Origin: VAZQ01 sp050179645
Lineage (GTDB): Bacteria > Pseudomonadota > Alphaproteobacteria > Rhizobiales > Xanthobacteraceae
DNA: 64,000 nucleotides
Direction of reading: 5' to 3'
Assembly: GCA_050179645.1 (NCBI GenBank)
Contig: JBFXEX010000003.1
Location: forward strand, 1 to 64,000
Numbering within the stretch: the stretch's first letter is position 1; each line of letters begins with the position of its first letter. Below the pieces are notes generated by a model that saw only the letters and a list, made by a program, of their open reading frames with translations, did no database searches and was not told the DNA's origin. The translations under genes and the position numbers were made by a program. Positions 25,275 through 33,230 of the stretch are shown here, piece by piece.

Positions 25275-27617
25275 CTAGGCCGGGGCCGCCGCTCCGGCAC
25301 GCTGCAACATCTCGACGATCGCGGCCGGCGTGAGCGGCATGTCAGAGAAGCGTACCCCGAACGGCGACAGTGCGTCTTCGATTGCCGAGATGATCGCGGC
25401 CGGCGCGGGAATCGTGCCGCCTTCGCCCGCACCCTTGACGCCGAGCGGGTTGAGCGGGTTCGGCGTTTCGACGTGCTCGATCAGGCAGCCCGGCACTTCG
25501 GGCGCCGACGGCAGCAGGTAGTCCTGGAACGAGGTCGTCAGCGGCTGGCCTGACGCGTCGTACTTCATCCATTCGAAGAGCGCATTGCCGATGCCGTGCG
25601 CGACCCCGCCCTGGACCTGGCCGTCCACGATCATCGGATTGATCACGTTGCCGCTGTCGTGCGCCACCGTGTAGTTGATCAGCGTGACGCCGCCGGTCTG
25701 CGGATCGACCTCGACTTCGGCGACATGCGTGCCGTTGCAGTACGATGCCTGCGGCGGCGTGAAATATGCGGTGTGCTCGAGGCCCGGCGTCTGTCCGGGC
25801 GCGAACGAGAAGCCCGGCATGCCCTGCGCGAGTCGCGCCAGATCGCCGAGCGACATCGACGGCCGGTTGCCGCCGCGCGCAGTGGCGTGGCCGTCCTCGA
25901 CGTCGATCTCGGTCCATGGCACGCCCATGACGCGGGCGGCGTGTGTGACGATCTGCTGGCGCACGTTCTGGCCGGCGATCATCGCCGAATTGCCGGCGTT
26001 GATCGCCTGGCGGCTCGCGAACGCGCCGACCCCTTGCGAAATCGCCGCGGTGTCGCCCGCGGTGAACACGATGTCCTCCAGCCGGCAGCCGACATTGTCG
26101 GCGACGATCTGTGTGAGCGTGGTGCGGGTGCCTTGGCCTTGCGCAGTCGCGCCAGTCATCACCGCCACCTTGCCGTTCGGCATGACGCGGATCGTCACGC
26201 CCTCGAACGGGCCGAGGCCGGTGCCTTCGACATAGTTGCCGATGCCGATGCCGATGTAGCGGCCCTCGGCGCGGGCCTTGGCCTGGCGCTCGCGGAAGCT
26301 CTCGTAGCGCGACAGCTCGACCGCGCGGGTCTGGCTCTTGGGAAAATCGCCGCTGGCATAGATCAGCGGCTTGCCGTCGCGGAACACGAGCCCGACCGAA
26401 TAGGGCATCTGCTCGGGACGGATCATGTTGCCGGCGCGCACCGCGGCGCGGTCGAGCCCGAGCTCGCGCGCGACGCGATCCATCAATCGCTCCATGGCGA
26501 ACACCGCCTGCGGCCGTCCGGCGCCGCGCACCACGGTGGTCGGCACCCGGTTGGTGAAGACGACGCTCAATTCGATCTTGTAGGCCGGCACCACGTACGG
26601 CCCCGGGAAGGTCGTCGCCGCGATGTAGGGCGCGATGATGCCCCACGGCACGAAGGCGCCGGTGTCGTGCCACATCTTGCCACGCAGCCCGAGGATCGTG
26701 CCGTCGTCGTCGACCGCGATGGCGATGTGCCAGACTTGGTCGCGCTCCTGCGTGGCGCTGAGGAAATGCTCGCGGCGGTCCTCCTGCCACTTCACCGGGC
26801 GGTCGAGCTTCATGGCCGCGGCCGGGATCACCGCTTCCTCGGCGTAGAACGGCGCCTTGGTGCCGAAGCCGCCGCCGACCGCGGGCGCGATGACGCGGAT
26901 CGACTCGACGTTGCGTTCGAGCATGTCAGCGAGCGTGCCGCGGGCAAGATGCGGGGTCTGCGTCGCCGACCAGACGGTGAGCTGGTCCGCGCCCGCGTCG
27001 TAGTTCGCCAGTACGGCGCGGCCTTCCAGCGTCATGGCGGCGCCGCGATGCAGAAACAGCTCGTCCTCGAACACGTGCGGCGCATTGGAGAAGGCGGCAT
27101 CGACGTCGCCGTAGCTCATCGGCACGAACGCCGCGAGGTTGCTGGCGAGGTCGCTGTGGACGCGCGGCGCATTGGGCCTTGCGGCATCACGGCAGTCGCT
27201 GACCGAGGGCAGCACGTCGAAATCGACCGCGACCGCAGCGGCGGCGTCCTCGGCGATGTAGCGGTCGTCCGCGATGACGACCGCGATGGTCTGGCCGACG
27301 TAGCAAACTTCGTTGCGCGCCAGCGCAAGCTGGGTTCGCGGCGCGGTGATCGCCGGGTTCGGCACCAGCATCGGAATCTGGCCGTTGGCCATGCGCACCG
27401 GCAGGTCGTCGGCGGTGAAGACCGCGTGTACGCCGGGCATCGCGCGGGCCGCGCTGGCGTCGATCGACCGGATGCGGGCGTGCGGGTGCGGGCTGCGCAC
27501 AAAGCAGGCTTCGAGCGTGCCGGCGAGCTTGATGTCGTCGACGAAACGGGCGCTGCCCGTCAGCAGCGCGGCGTCTTCGAGGCGCGCGACGCGGGCGCCG
27601 AAATGTTTTGCGCCCAT
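25275..27617 (-). CDS. Molybdopterin-binding subunit of a xanthine dehydrogenase/CoxL-family hydroxylase (second copy)
   Basis: A 780-residue large subunit, about the usual length. It starts MGAKHFGARVARLEDAALLTGSARFVDD, has the Mo-cofactor loop VGGGFGTKA (about 247-255), VVRGAGR at 362-368 in the place of the CoxL active-site loop (form II-like), GQGQGTRTTLTQIVAD and a final GAGEGGTIPAPAA with the catalytic Glu. It is clearly diverged from the copy at 18504-20906. Again no 2Fe-2S or FAD subunit gene adjoins. Start may be ATG 27617 or 27644. Frames extending to 29231 are antisense to the UbiD gene and rejected. Divergent from that UbiD gene. Confidence 0.93.
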   Translation of the reverse strand: MGAKHFGARVARLEDAALLTGSARFVDDIKLAGTLEACFVRSPHPHARIRSIDASAARAMPGVHAVFTADDLPVRMANGQIPMLVPNPAITAPRTQLALARNEVCYVGQTIAVVIADDRYIAEDAAAAVAVDFDVLPSVSDCRDAARPNAPRVHSDLASNLAAFVPMSYGDVDAAFSNAPHVFEDELFLHRGAAMTLEGRAVLANYDAGADQLTVWSATQTPHLARGTLADMLERNVESIRVIAPAVGGGFGTKAPFYAEEAVIPAAAMKLDRPVKWQEDRREHFLSATQERDQVWHIAIAVDDDGTILGLRGKMWHDTGAFVPWGIIAPYIAATTFPGPYVVPAYKIELSVVFTNRVPTTVVRGAGRPQAVFAMERLMDRVARELGLDRAAVRAGNMIRPEQMPYSVGLVFRDGKPLIYASGDFPKSQTRAVELSRYESFRERQAKARAEGRYIGIGIGNYVEGTGLGPFEGVTIRVMPNGKVAVMTGATAQGQGTRTTLTQIVADNVGCRLEDIVFTAGDTAAISQGVGAFASRQAINAGNSAMIAGQNVRQQIVTHAARVMGVPWTEIDVEDGHATARGGNRPSMSLGDLARLAQGMPGFSFAPGQTPGLEHTAYFTPPQASYCNGTHVAEVEVDPQTGGVTLINYTVAHDSGNVINPMIVDGQVQGGVAHGIGNALFEWMKYDASGQPLTTSFQDYLLPSAPEVPGCLIEHVETPNPLNPLGVKGAGEGGTIPAPAAIISAIEDALSPFGVRFSDMPLTPAAIVEMLQRAGAAAPA

Positions 27618-27776
27618 GGCTGGTCCCGGCAGGCGAGGTGACATCAAACGATACACGGTGCGCCCCGCATTGCAATCGCGGGGCAAATCGTTTGAGCGCG
27701 CTCCGCTCCCTCGGCATTCCAGGGCGGCCAATGCAGGCAAGTTTACGCAACCCGCGTAAGCTTGGCTGCGTGGGCC

Positions 27777-27853
27777 GAACCCGGAATCCATTTTTCCCCT
27801 ATAGTCGGGCACTGGATTCCGGGTTCCGGCCTGTGGCCGGCCCCGGAATGACG
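27777..27853. repeat. Dispersed palindromic repeat, family 4
   Basis: Perfect 14-base arms GAACCCGGAATCCA (27777-27790) and TGGATTCCGGGTTC (27813-27826), followed by a GGCCTGTGGCC hairpin and CCCCGGAATGACG. Lies in the 252-base divergent gap between the CoxL-like and UbiD genes, ending just before the UbiD start. Confidence 0.75.
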
Positions 27854-27869
27854 ATAGAGAGAGCCCCGA

Positions 27870-29522
27870 ATGCTCGATACAAACACGCAGGCTAGTCGCA
27901 CGACAGGCGCGGGCAGCCCGCCGCTCGATTTCCAGCAGCATCTCGCCGCGCTGGAGGCGCAGGGCCTGCTCGTGCGCATCGATCGGCCGATCGACAAGGA
28001 CAGCGAGCTTCATCCGCTGGTGCGCTGGCAGTTTCAGGGCGGGCTCGCCGAGACGCAGCGGCGCGCGTTCCTGTTCACCAATGTCACCGACGCCGCCGGC
28101 CGCCGTTACGACATCCCGGTGGTGGCGGGCGCGCTTGCGGCCTCGCCGGGCATCTACGCGGTCGGCATGGGCCGTCCGGTGGAGGAGATCGAGGCCGCCT
28201 GGCTCAACGGGATCGCGCATCCGATCCCGCCGGTTGTCGTCTCGTCGCCGGCCTGCCAGCAGGTGGTGATCACGGGCGACGATCTGCGTGGGCCGGGCCG
28301 GGGGCTCGCGTCGCTGCCGGTGCCGATCTCGACGCCGGGCTTCGACGCCGCACCGTACCTGACCGCGACGCTCTGCATCACCCGCGATCCCGACACCGGC
28401 ATCGCCAACATGGGCACCTACCGGGCGCAGCTCAAAGCCACCGACCGGCTTGGCGTGCGCATGGCGTCGCGCATCGGCGGCGCCGGCGGCTATCTGCATT
28501 GGCAAAAGCACAAGAAGCGCGGCACGCCGATGCCGTGCGCGATCGTGATCGGCTGCGCGCCGGCGGCGATGTTCACCGGCGGCATGAAGTTGCCGATCGA
28601 TCTCGACGAGATGGCGGTGGCGGGCGGGCTCGCCGGCGAGCCGATCCGCGTCGCCAGGGCCGCGACCGTCGACCTGCTGGTGCCGGCCGACGCCGAGATC
28701 GTGATCGAGGGGCTGATCGATCCCGACCTGCTCGAGCCCGAGGGGCCGTTCGGCGAGAGCCACGGTCACGTCGCGCTCGAAGACTTCAACATGTCGATGC
28801 AGGTGACGGCGATCACCCACAAGCGCTCGCCGATCTTCGTCTCGATCGTCAGCCAGGTGACGCCGAGCGAGTCGAGCGTGCTCAAGAAGGTGGCGATGGA
28901 GCCGCTGTTCCTGACGCACCTGCGCGACCATCTCGGCATCAAGGGCGTGCGGCACGTCACCCTGCACGAGCCGCTGTCCAATCTTCGCAAGGTGATCTTC
29001 GTGCAGTACGCACACGGCACGCCGCGCACCGAGGTCTGGCGCGGCCTGCAGGGTGCGTCCTCGCTGCTCGCCGACTGCGGCAAGATCTGCATCGCGGTGA
29101 GCGAGGACATCGACCCGAAGAATGCCGACGCGGTGTTCTGGTCGCTCGCCTACCGCGCCAACCCGGTCGAGGATGCGTTCATTGCGCCGCACCGCTCGGC
29201 CGGGCACGGCCCGAAGTCGGGGCCGCGGCACGAGGAATCGTCACTGCTCATCGACGCCACGCTTAAGCACACGGCGCCACCGCTCGCATTGCCGAAGCGC
29301 GACTACATGGAGCGGGCGCGCGCGATCTGGGAGGATCTGCAGCTGCCGCCGCTCACGCCGCAGCCGCCGTGGCACGGCTATTCGCTGGGCGACTGGGCGG
29401 AGCGCTGGGACGTCTATGCGGAGCGCGCGGTTGCGGGCTGCTGGGAGGAGAGTGGTGCCGAGACATTCGTCCGCCGCCGCGGCGGCCTCACGCCGGAAAC
29501 GCCGGTCAGAGAGGTGGAGTGA
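27870..29522 (+). CDS. UbiD-family (de)carboxylase
   Basis: A 550-residue prenylated-FMN-dependent UbiD-family decarboxylase/carboxylase acting on aromatic or unsaturated acids. The family core is visible: RGPGRGLASLPVPISTPGFD, MGTYRAQLKATDRLGV (prenyl-FMN/metal region with the conserved Arg), GGMKLPIDLDEMAVAGGLAGEP, and LLEPEGPFGESHGH (conserved Glu). It is long compared with E. coli UbiD (about 500) and resembles catabolic members such as ferulate, phthaloyl-CoA or heteroaromatic decarboxylases. No UbiX (prenyl-FMN synthase) gene is nearby. Divergent from the second CoxL-like gene, with which it may share a pathway. Confidence 0.92.
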   Translation: MLDTNTQASRTTGAGSPPLDFQQHLAALEAQGLLVRIDRPIDKDSELHPLVRWQFQGGLAETQRRAFLFTNVTDAAGRRYDIPVVAGALAASPGIYAVGMGRPVEEIEAAWLNGIAHPIPPVVVSSPACQQVVITGDDLRGPGRGLASLPVPISTPGFDAAPYLTATLCITRDPDTGIANMGTYRAQLKATDRLGVRMASRIGGAGGYLHWQKHKKRGTPMPCAIVIGCAPAAMFTGGMKLPIDLDEMAVAGGLAGEPIRVARAATVDLLVPADAEIVIEGLIDPDLLEPEGPFGESHGHVALEDFNMSMQVTAITHKRSPIFVSIVSQVTPSESSVLKKVAMEPLFLTHLRDHLGIKGVRHVTLHEPLSNLRKVIFVQYAHGTPRTEVWRGLQGASSLLADCGKICIAVSEDIDPKNADAVFWSLAYRANPVEDAFIAPHRSAGHGPKSGPRHEESSLLIDATLKHTAPPLALPKRDYMERARAIWEDLQLPPLTPQPPWHGYSLGDWAERWDVYAERAVAGCWEESGAETFVRRRGGLTPETPVREVE

Positions 29523-29572
29523 CAGTAAGGGTAACGAGAGGAGCCTCAGTATCGCGCCGGGCTCAGTGTGCT

Positions 29573-29600
29573 CCTCCCCCCCCCCCAAGGGGGGAGGGGA
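29573..29600. terminator. Poly-C/poly-G hairpin between convergent genes
   Basis: Eleven consecutive C (29576-29586), AA, then GGGGGGAGGGG form a very stable hairpin between the convergent UbiD and helicase genes. No T-run follows; a transcription block or repeat relic rather than a textbook terminator. Confidence 0.5.
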
Positions 29601-29657
29601 CGATGTGGCTCGGTCCTAACAGTTCTGTCGGGAGGGATACGCGGCGAAGGGAGGTCC

Positions 29658-30767
29658 CTAAACCACCACGGTGAGTTGCTTGGCGGCGCGAGTAATGCCG
29701 GTATAGAGCCAGCGGTCGCGGCTGTCGGGAAATGCGAACGACTCGTCGAACAACACCACGTCGTCCCATTGCGAGCCCTGCGCCTTGTGGACGGTCATCA
29801 CGTAGCCGTAGTCGAACTCGTCGTAGGGCTTGCGCTGCGGCCATTCGAACTGCTCGATGCCGCCGGTGAAGCATTCCGAGCGCACCGACACCTTGACGCC
29901 GCGGCTGCCCAGGTTCTCGTCCGGCTTGAGTTGCAGCTTGAGAATTGAGCGGCGTGTGCCCGGCCGCTCCTTCACCAGCCAGAGCCCGCCGTTGAACAAG
30001 CCCTTGCGGCGGTTGTTGCGCAGGCAGACCAGCTTGTCGCCCGCCATCGGCAGCGGCTCGGCGAAACCGCGGTGCTCACGCATGCGCATGTTGTACTTGC
30101 GGCGGGTGGCGTTGCGCCCGACCAGCACCTGGTCGGCGTCGATCACGCGCTGCGGATCGAGATTTTCGCGCCGCACCACCTGGGTCTCGCCGTACAGACC
30201 TTCGTCGAGGCGGTTGCCGGCGCGCACGTCCATGGAGAGCCGCACGATCGGATCGTCCTGCGCCTGCCGGTGCACCTCGGTCAGCATCACGTCGGGCTGG
30301 GCATCCGTGAAGTAGCCGCCGCCCTGGATCGGCGGCAGTTGCGCCGGGTCGCCGAGCACCAGCACCGGCACGCCGAACGACATCAGGTCGCGGCCGAGTT
30401 CCGGATCGACCATCGAACATTCGTCGATCACGATCAGCTTGGCCTTCGAGGCCGGAGCGTCGTCCCACAGGTCGAAGCTCGGTACCTCCTCGCCGCTTTC
30501 GCGCGCCTTGTAGATCAGGCTGTGGATGGTCGACGCGCTGTTGCAGCCTTTCCTTCGCATCACCAGCGCGGCCTTGCCGGTGAAGGCGGCGAACAGCACC
30601 TTGCCGTCGACGCCCTCGGCGATGTGCTTGGCGAGCGTGGTCTTGCCGGTGCCCGCATAGCCGAACAGGCGGAAGATCGACGGCGTGCCGTTCCGGCCGG
30701 GCTTGGCGGCGAGCCAGTCGGCAACTGACTTGAGAGCGTTGTCCTGATGCGGCGTGAAGACTGGCAT
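29658..30767 (-). CDS. RecD-like/Dda-type superfamily 1 DNA helicase
   Basis: A 369-residue SF1 helicase, compact like phage Dda and short RecD2 proteins. Motifs in order: Walker A GYAGTGKTT (36-44), a FTGKAALVMRRKG segment (motif Ia), Walker B LIVIDECSM, GDPAQLPPI (motif III), and a C-terminal YVMTVHKAQGSQWDDVVLF plus YTGITRAAKQL (motifs V and VI). It would unwind DNA 5'-3' in the cytoplasm during repair or replication restart. Start at 30767 is preferred because the alternative ATG at 30812 lies inside the promoter. Its promoter contains an SOS-box match (30796-30810), so DNA damage control is likely. Genomic neighbours are metabolic and unrelated. Confidence 0.92.
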   Translation of the reverse strand: MPVFTPHQDNALKSVADWLAAKPGRNGTPSIFRLFGYAGTGKTTLAKHIAEGVDGKVLFAAFTGKAALVMRRKGCNSASTIHSLIYKARESGEEVPSFDLWDDAPASKAKLIVIDECSMVDPELGRDLMSFGVPVLVLGDPAQLPPIQGGGYFTDAQPDVMLTEVHRQAQDDPIVRLSMDVRAGNRLDEGLYGETQVVRRENLDPQRVIDADQVLVGRNATRRKYNMRMREHRGFAEPLPMAGDKLVCLRNNRRKGLFNGGLWLVKERPGTRRSILKLQLKPDENLGSRGVKVSVRSECFTGGIEQFEWPQRKPYDEFDYGYVMTVHKAQGSQWDDVVLFDESFAFPDSRDRWLYTGITRAAKQLTVVV

Positions 30768-30791
30768 TTGCGGCGGTCGCCCTGCGGTCCG

Positions 30792-30819
30792 ATTAGAACA
30801 TATAGGGAACAAAAGTCAA
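30792..30819 (-). promoter_or_regulatory. SOS (LexA) operator overlapping a promoter for the helicase gene
   Basis: On the plus strand GAAC (30796-30799) and GAAC (30807-30810) are spaced by exactly seven bases, the direct-repeat LexA box of many Alphaproteobacteria. Read on the minus strand it lies between TTGACT (30814-30819) and TCTAAT (30792-30797), 16 bases apart, so a bound LexA would block RNA polymerase. About 25 bases separate the -10 from the start codon at 30767. Confidence 0.7.
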
Positions 30820-30864
30820 TCTGGCGCGTATCAGTTTGGAATTTTCGCTCACGATGCGGATGTC

Positions 30865-31425
30865 TCAGCCGTCGCCGATCGAACGAATGACCCGCGCCGG
30901 ATTTCCTCCCACAAGAGCATTCGGGGGAACGTCCTTGGTGACGACCGACCCCGCGGCCACAACCGAGTTTTCTCCAATCGTCACACCGCCGACGACCGTT
31001 GCGCCGGCTGCGACCCAGACGTTTCGTTCAATCACGATGGGATTTCCGATTGTGACGGCGCGGCGCTGCGAAGGCTCAAGGGGATGGCCCGACGTGATGA
31101 TGTTGACGTTCGGTCCGATAATCACATCGTCCGCGATATCGAGGCCGCCAAGGTCGTAGAACGTGCAGTTCTGATTGACGAAGACATTGCGTCCCACCCG
31201 GATCTCGTCCCCGCCGGTAGTGTAGAACGGCGGAATGAGCAAGAAATTCTCGTCCACCTTTTGGCCGATGAGTTCGCTGAACACGGTCCGGATTTCTTCC
31301 GCGTCGTTGAACGTCAAACGGTTTAGTCTGGCAGTGATTGCCATCGCCCGTCTGGTATTCGCGACCATGGCCGCCGATTCCGGCGTCCTCCGGTGAACGA
31401 TCTTGATACCGTCTTTAATTCGCAT
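30865..31425 (-). CDS. Left-handed beta-helix acetyltransferase (maltose/galactoside O-acetyltransferase-like)
   Basis: A 186-residue hexapeptide-repeat acyltransferase like LacA/Maa/NodL. After a helical N-terminus (RRTPESAAMVANTRRAMAITA), repeats with the [LIV]GxxxxV pattern run from FYTTGGDEIRVG to ENSVVAAGSVVTKDV, including the conserved loop TSGHPLEP that carries the catalytic His, and end GNPARVIRSIG. It would transfer acetyl from acetyl-CoA to a sugar or similar hydroxyl as a trimer. The gene sits alone between the helicase and LigB genes; no sugar pathway genes are adjacent, so the acceptor is unknown. Confidence 0.92.
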   Translation of the reverse strand: MRIKDGIKIVHRRTPESAAMVANTRRAMAITARLNRLTFNDAEEIRTVFSELIGQKVDENFLLIPPFYTTGGDEIRVGRNVFVNQNCTFYDLGGLDIADDVIIGPNVNIITSGHPLEPSQRRAVTIGNPIVIERNVWVAAGATVVGGVTIGENSVVAAGSVVTKDVPPNALVGGNPARVIRSIGDG

Positions 31426-31621
31426 TCATCCTCGGCCCAACTGAGCGCGTGTTCCGGCGCGTGAGGCGGCACCGCGAATCGTTAGTGTAACTGCAATGCG
31501 GAAGGGCCGGAATCCACCGATCCGAAAATTCAAACTGAACCACTGCCCAATCTGCCGGCGGCTCCACGCTCGCCAGAGACTCGCCGGGAGGATTTGGTAG
31601 GCGGTCGGGTGCGCGGGCAGT

Positions 31622-32446
31622 CTACGCAGCGAGCGCGGGCGTGAAATTCATCAGACCGACGCCGGTAGCCCAGGGCTGCACCGCCTCGTAGGCCACGACT
31701 TCTCCCTTGCGGCCGCCGAGCGCGCCGACGAGCGCGACCCAGCTCAGCAGCTCGAACGCGCCTGCGCCCGCCTTGGCGAATTCGGCGCGGCTATAGCGGC
31801 TGAGCCGCTCGCCGTCGCCGTCGACCATGGCGGCAAGGAAATGGCGGTCGAACTCGGTGTCGATGATGCCGTGGTTCTTCTCGCCCGGATCGTGCGACAG
31901 GCCGCCGGTCGCGATCAGGCCGATCCGCTTCTGCGACTTTGCCGCGACTTCGCCGATGACGCGGCCGAGTTCGAAGCACCGCCGTGCGGCCGGCTGCGGC
32001 GAAGCAAGCGTGTTGAAGATGACCGGAACGACCGGGCGGTCCATGCGCGGCGCGATGAAGTGGAGCGGCACCATCGTGCCGTGATCGAACTCAAGCTCAT
32101 GCGCGAAGCTCGGCTCGAAGCCGCTGTCGTACGCCGCCGCGATCAACTCGCCCGCGAGTTCAGGGTCGCCTTTGACAGTCTGCCGCTCGATCTTGAGCCA
32201 CGGCTCGATCGGGCCGCTGTAGTGCTCGGCCTTGCCGATACAGAAAGCGCCGATGTGGTCGAGGAAGAAGTTCGCCCAGTGCTCGGAGGTGAGCACGATC
32301 AGCGTCTCGGTGCCGCTGGCGTCGAGTTCCTGCCGCAGTTTCTCGAAGCCGGCAAAGACCCGGTCCTTCTGGTCGACGGGAGCGGCTTCCGCCCAGGCGG
32401 TCATGCCGGGCACGTGGCTGGCGGCGCAGGCAAACGTGATCGGCAT
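31622..32446 (-). CDS. LigB-type class III extradiol ring-cleavage dioxygenase, catalytic subunit
   Basis: A 274-residue protein of the LigB superfamily (protocatechuate 4,5-, gallate and related dioxygenases), which open aromatic diols with Fe(II) and O2. Candidate iron and base residues: His11 (ASHVPGM), His56 (TSEHWANFF), the ELEFDHGTMVPL His and GGLSHDPGEKNHG. It starts at ATG 32446 two bases after the LigA stop, with GAGGAGAA upstream; a longer frame runs through ligA and is not used. Together with LigA it forms an alpha/beta type enzyme; substrate could be protocatechuate, gallate or a methylated derivative. End of the operon lies near 31622. Confidence 0.92.
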   Translation of the reverse strand: MPITFACAASHVPGMTAWAEAAPVDQKDRVFAGFEKLRQELDASGTETLIVLTSEHWANFFLDHIGAFCIGKAEHYSGPIEPWLKIERQTVKGDPELAGELIAAAYDSGFEPSFAHELEFDHGTMVPLHFIAPRMDRPVVPVIFNTLASPQPAARRCFELGRVIGEVAAKSQKRIGLIATGGLSHDPGEKNHGIIDTEFDRHFLAAMVDGDGERLSRYSRAEFAKAGAGAFELLSWVALVGALGGRKGEVVAYEAVQPWATGVGLMNFTPALAA

Positions 32447-32448
32447 TG

Positions 32449-32700
32449 CTATTCTCCTCGGAGAGCCTTGATGTATTCCGGGTCGGACATCTTGTGCATG
32501 ATCGTAAAGGGCCGCAGCAGCAGGCCGTGTACGCCCAACGCGTAGAGCGTCCGCACGTCGAAGTTCACCAGTGCCTCGCGTTCCGCAGGCGTCAGGTCGT
32601 AGCCCTCGGCGAACTTCGCGGGCGACTGGAAATAGGCCTCGCGGCAGTTGGGCTTGCGGTTCACGTCGCGGATCAGTTTCTGCAGGACATAGGCGCTCAT
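32449..32700 (-). CDS. LigA-type small subunit of extradiol dioxygenase
   Basis: An 83-residue all-helical LigA-domain protein, the alpha subunit that caps the active site of LigB-type dioxygenases. Typical pieces: YVLQKLIRDVNRKPNCREAY near the start, FAEGYDLTPAEREALVNFDVRTLYALGVHGLLL in the middle and a short tail. I start at ATG 32700; earlier in-frame codons lie antisense to the DUF6494 gene promoter region and are unlikely. It ends two bases before the ligB-like start, so the two subunits are made from one message. Separate subunits (not a fusion as in some gallate dioxygenases) fit a protocatechuate 4,5-dioxygenase layout. Confidence 0.88.
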   Translation of the reverse strand: MSAYVLQKLIRDVNRKPNCREAYFQSPAKFAEGYDLTPAEREALVNFDVRTLYALGVHGLLLRPFTIMHKMSDPEYIKALRGE

Positions 32701-32801
32701 GGTGATTCCGGAGCTCGCGATTTGCCGCATTCTGGCGTCGCGATGCACCTCCTTCAAGTGCGCCGCGGTGTCTATATGATGGCGGCGCACAGGAGGCGAC
32801 C

Positions 32802-33008
32802 ATGGACGAAGACGTGTTCAACGCCAGCATCCGGAAATTTCTCAAGACGCTCGGCGTCAGCGCCCAGCGCGAGATCGAGAAGGCGGTACGTCAGGCCGTG
32901 GCCGACGGCAAACTTAAGGGCAACGAAACCTTTCCCGCCAAGGCGGTGATCACGCTCGGCGGCCTCAATTTCGCGCACGAGATCAGTGGCGAGATTGAGC
33001 TGGGCTAA
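32802..33008 (+). CDS. DUF6494-family small protein
   Basis: A 68-residue protein, MDEDVFNASIRKFLKTLGVSA at the start, then QREIEKAVRQAVADGKL and a beta-rich end NFAHEISGEIELG. The pattern of a short helix pair followed by strands matches what is called DUF6494, a small family of Proteobacteria without known role. An AGGAGG-like site (AGGAGGCGACC) lies immediately upstream of the ATG. It is divergent from the LigA gene and is followed by a palindromic repeat. Often found next to oxidative or aromatic genes only by chance; no function can be proposed. Confidence 0.8.
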   Translation: MDEDVFNASIRKFLKTLGVSAQREIEKAVRQAVADGKLKGNETFPAKAVITLGGLNFAHEISGEIELG

Positions 33009-33066
33009 GGTGCCGGTGGCTCGCTGCGGTCCGAGGCGGCTTCATCCAACGGCAGCAAATTATCTC

Positions 33067-33195
33067 CGTCATGCCCGCGCTTGTCGCGGGCATCCACGTC
33101 TTGTTTTGCGCAACGGCTTCAAAGACGTGGATGGCCGGGACATAGGCGGAGCAAAGCGACGCCGTCCTTCGGACGGCTATGCCCGGCCATGACGG
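33067..33195. repeat. Dispersed palindromic repeat, copy 2 of family 1
   Basis: Arms ATCCACGTCTT (33092-33102) and AAGACGTGGAT (33122-33132), flanked by CGTCATGCCCGCG and GCCCGGCCATGACG. The first 36 bases equal the reverse complement of the right half of the 15274-15363 copy. A GCCGTCCTTCGGACGGC hairpin is inserted in the right arm, which the other copy lacks. It fills most of the gap between the DUF6494 and Bug genes. Confidence 0.8.
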
Positions 33196-33230
33196 TGCAG
33201 TGAGTTTCCCGGTCCGACCGGCGGCCGCGG

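Noticed and set aside
25596..27641. A 681-codon plus-strand frame antisense to the CoxL-like gene
   Set aside because: High GC at third positions keeps antisense frames open. The composition (Arg, His, Asp, Val) is typical of such shadows and no motif is present.
27618..29231. Minus-strand frame continuing upstream of the second CoxL-like gene to give a 1318-codon protein
   Set aside because: The extra 538 codons are the exact antisense of the UbiD gene, are His/Arg/Asp-rich without any known domain, and cross a palindromic repeat. The UbiD gene on the plus strand is unmistakable.
29658..30767. Phage or defence island around the RecD-like helicase
   Set aside because: Neighbours are a UbiD decarboxylase and an acetyltransferase; there is no integrase, nuclease, restriction enzyme or att-like repeat.
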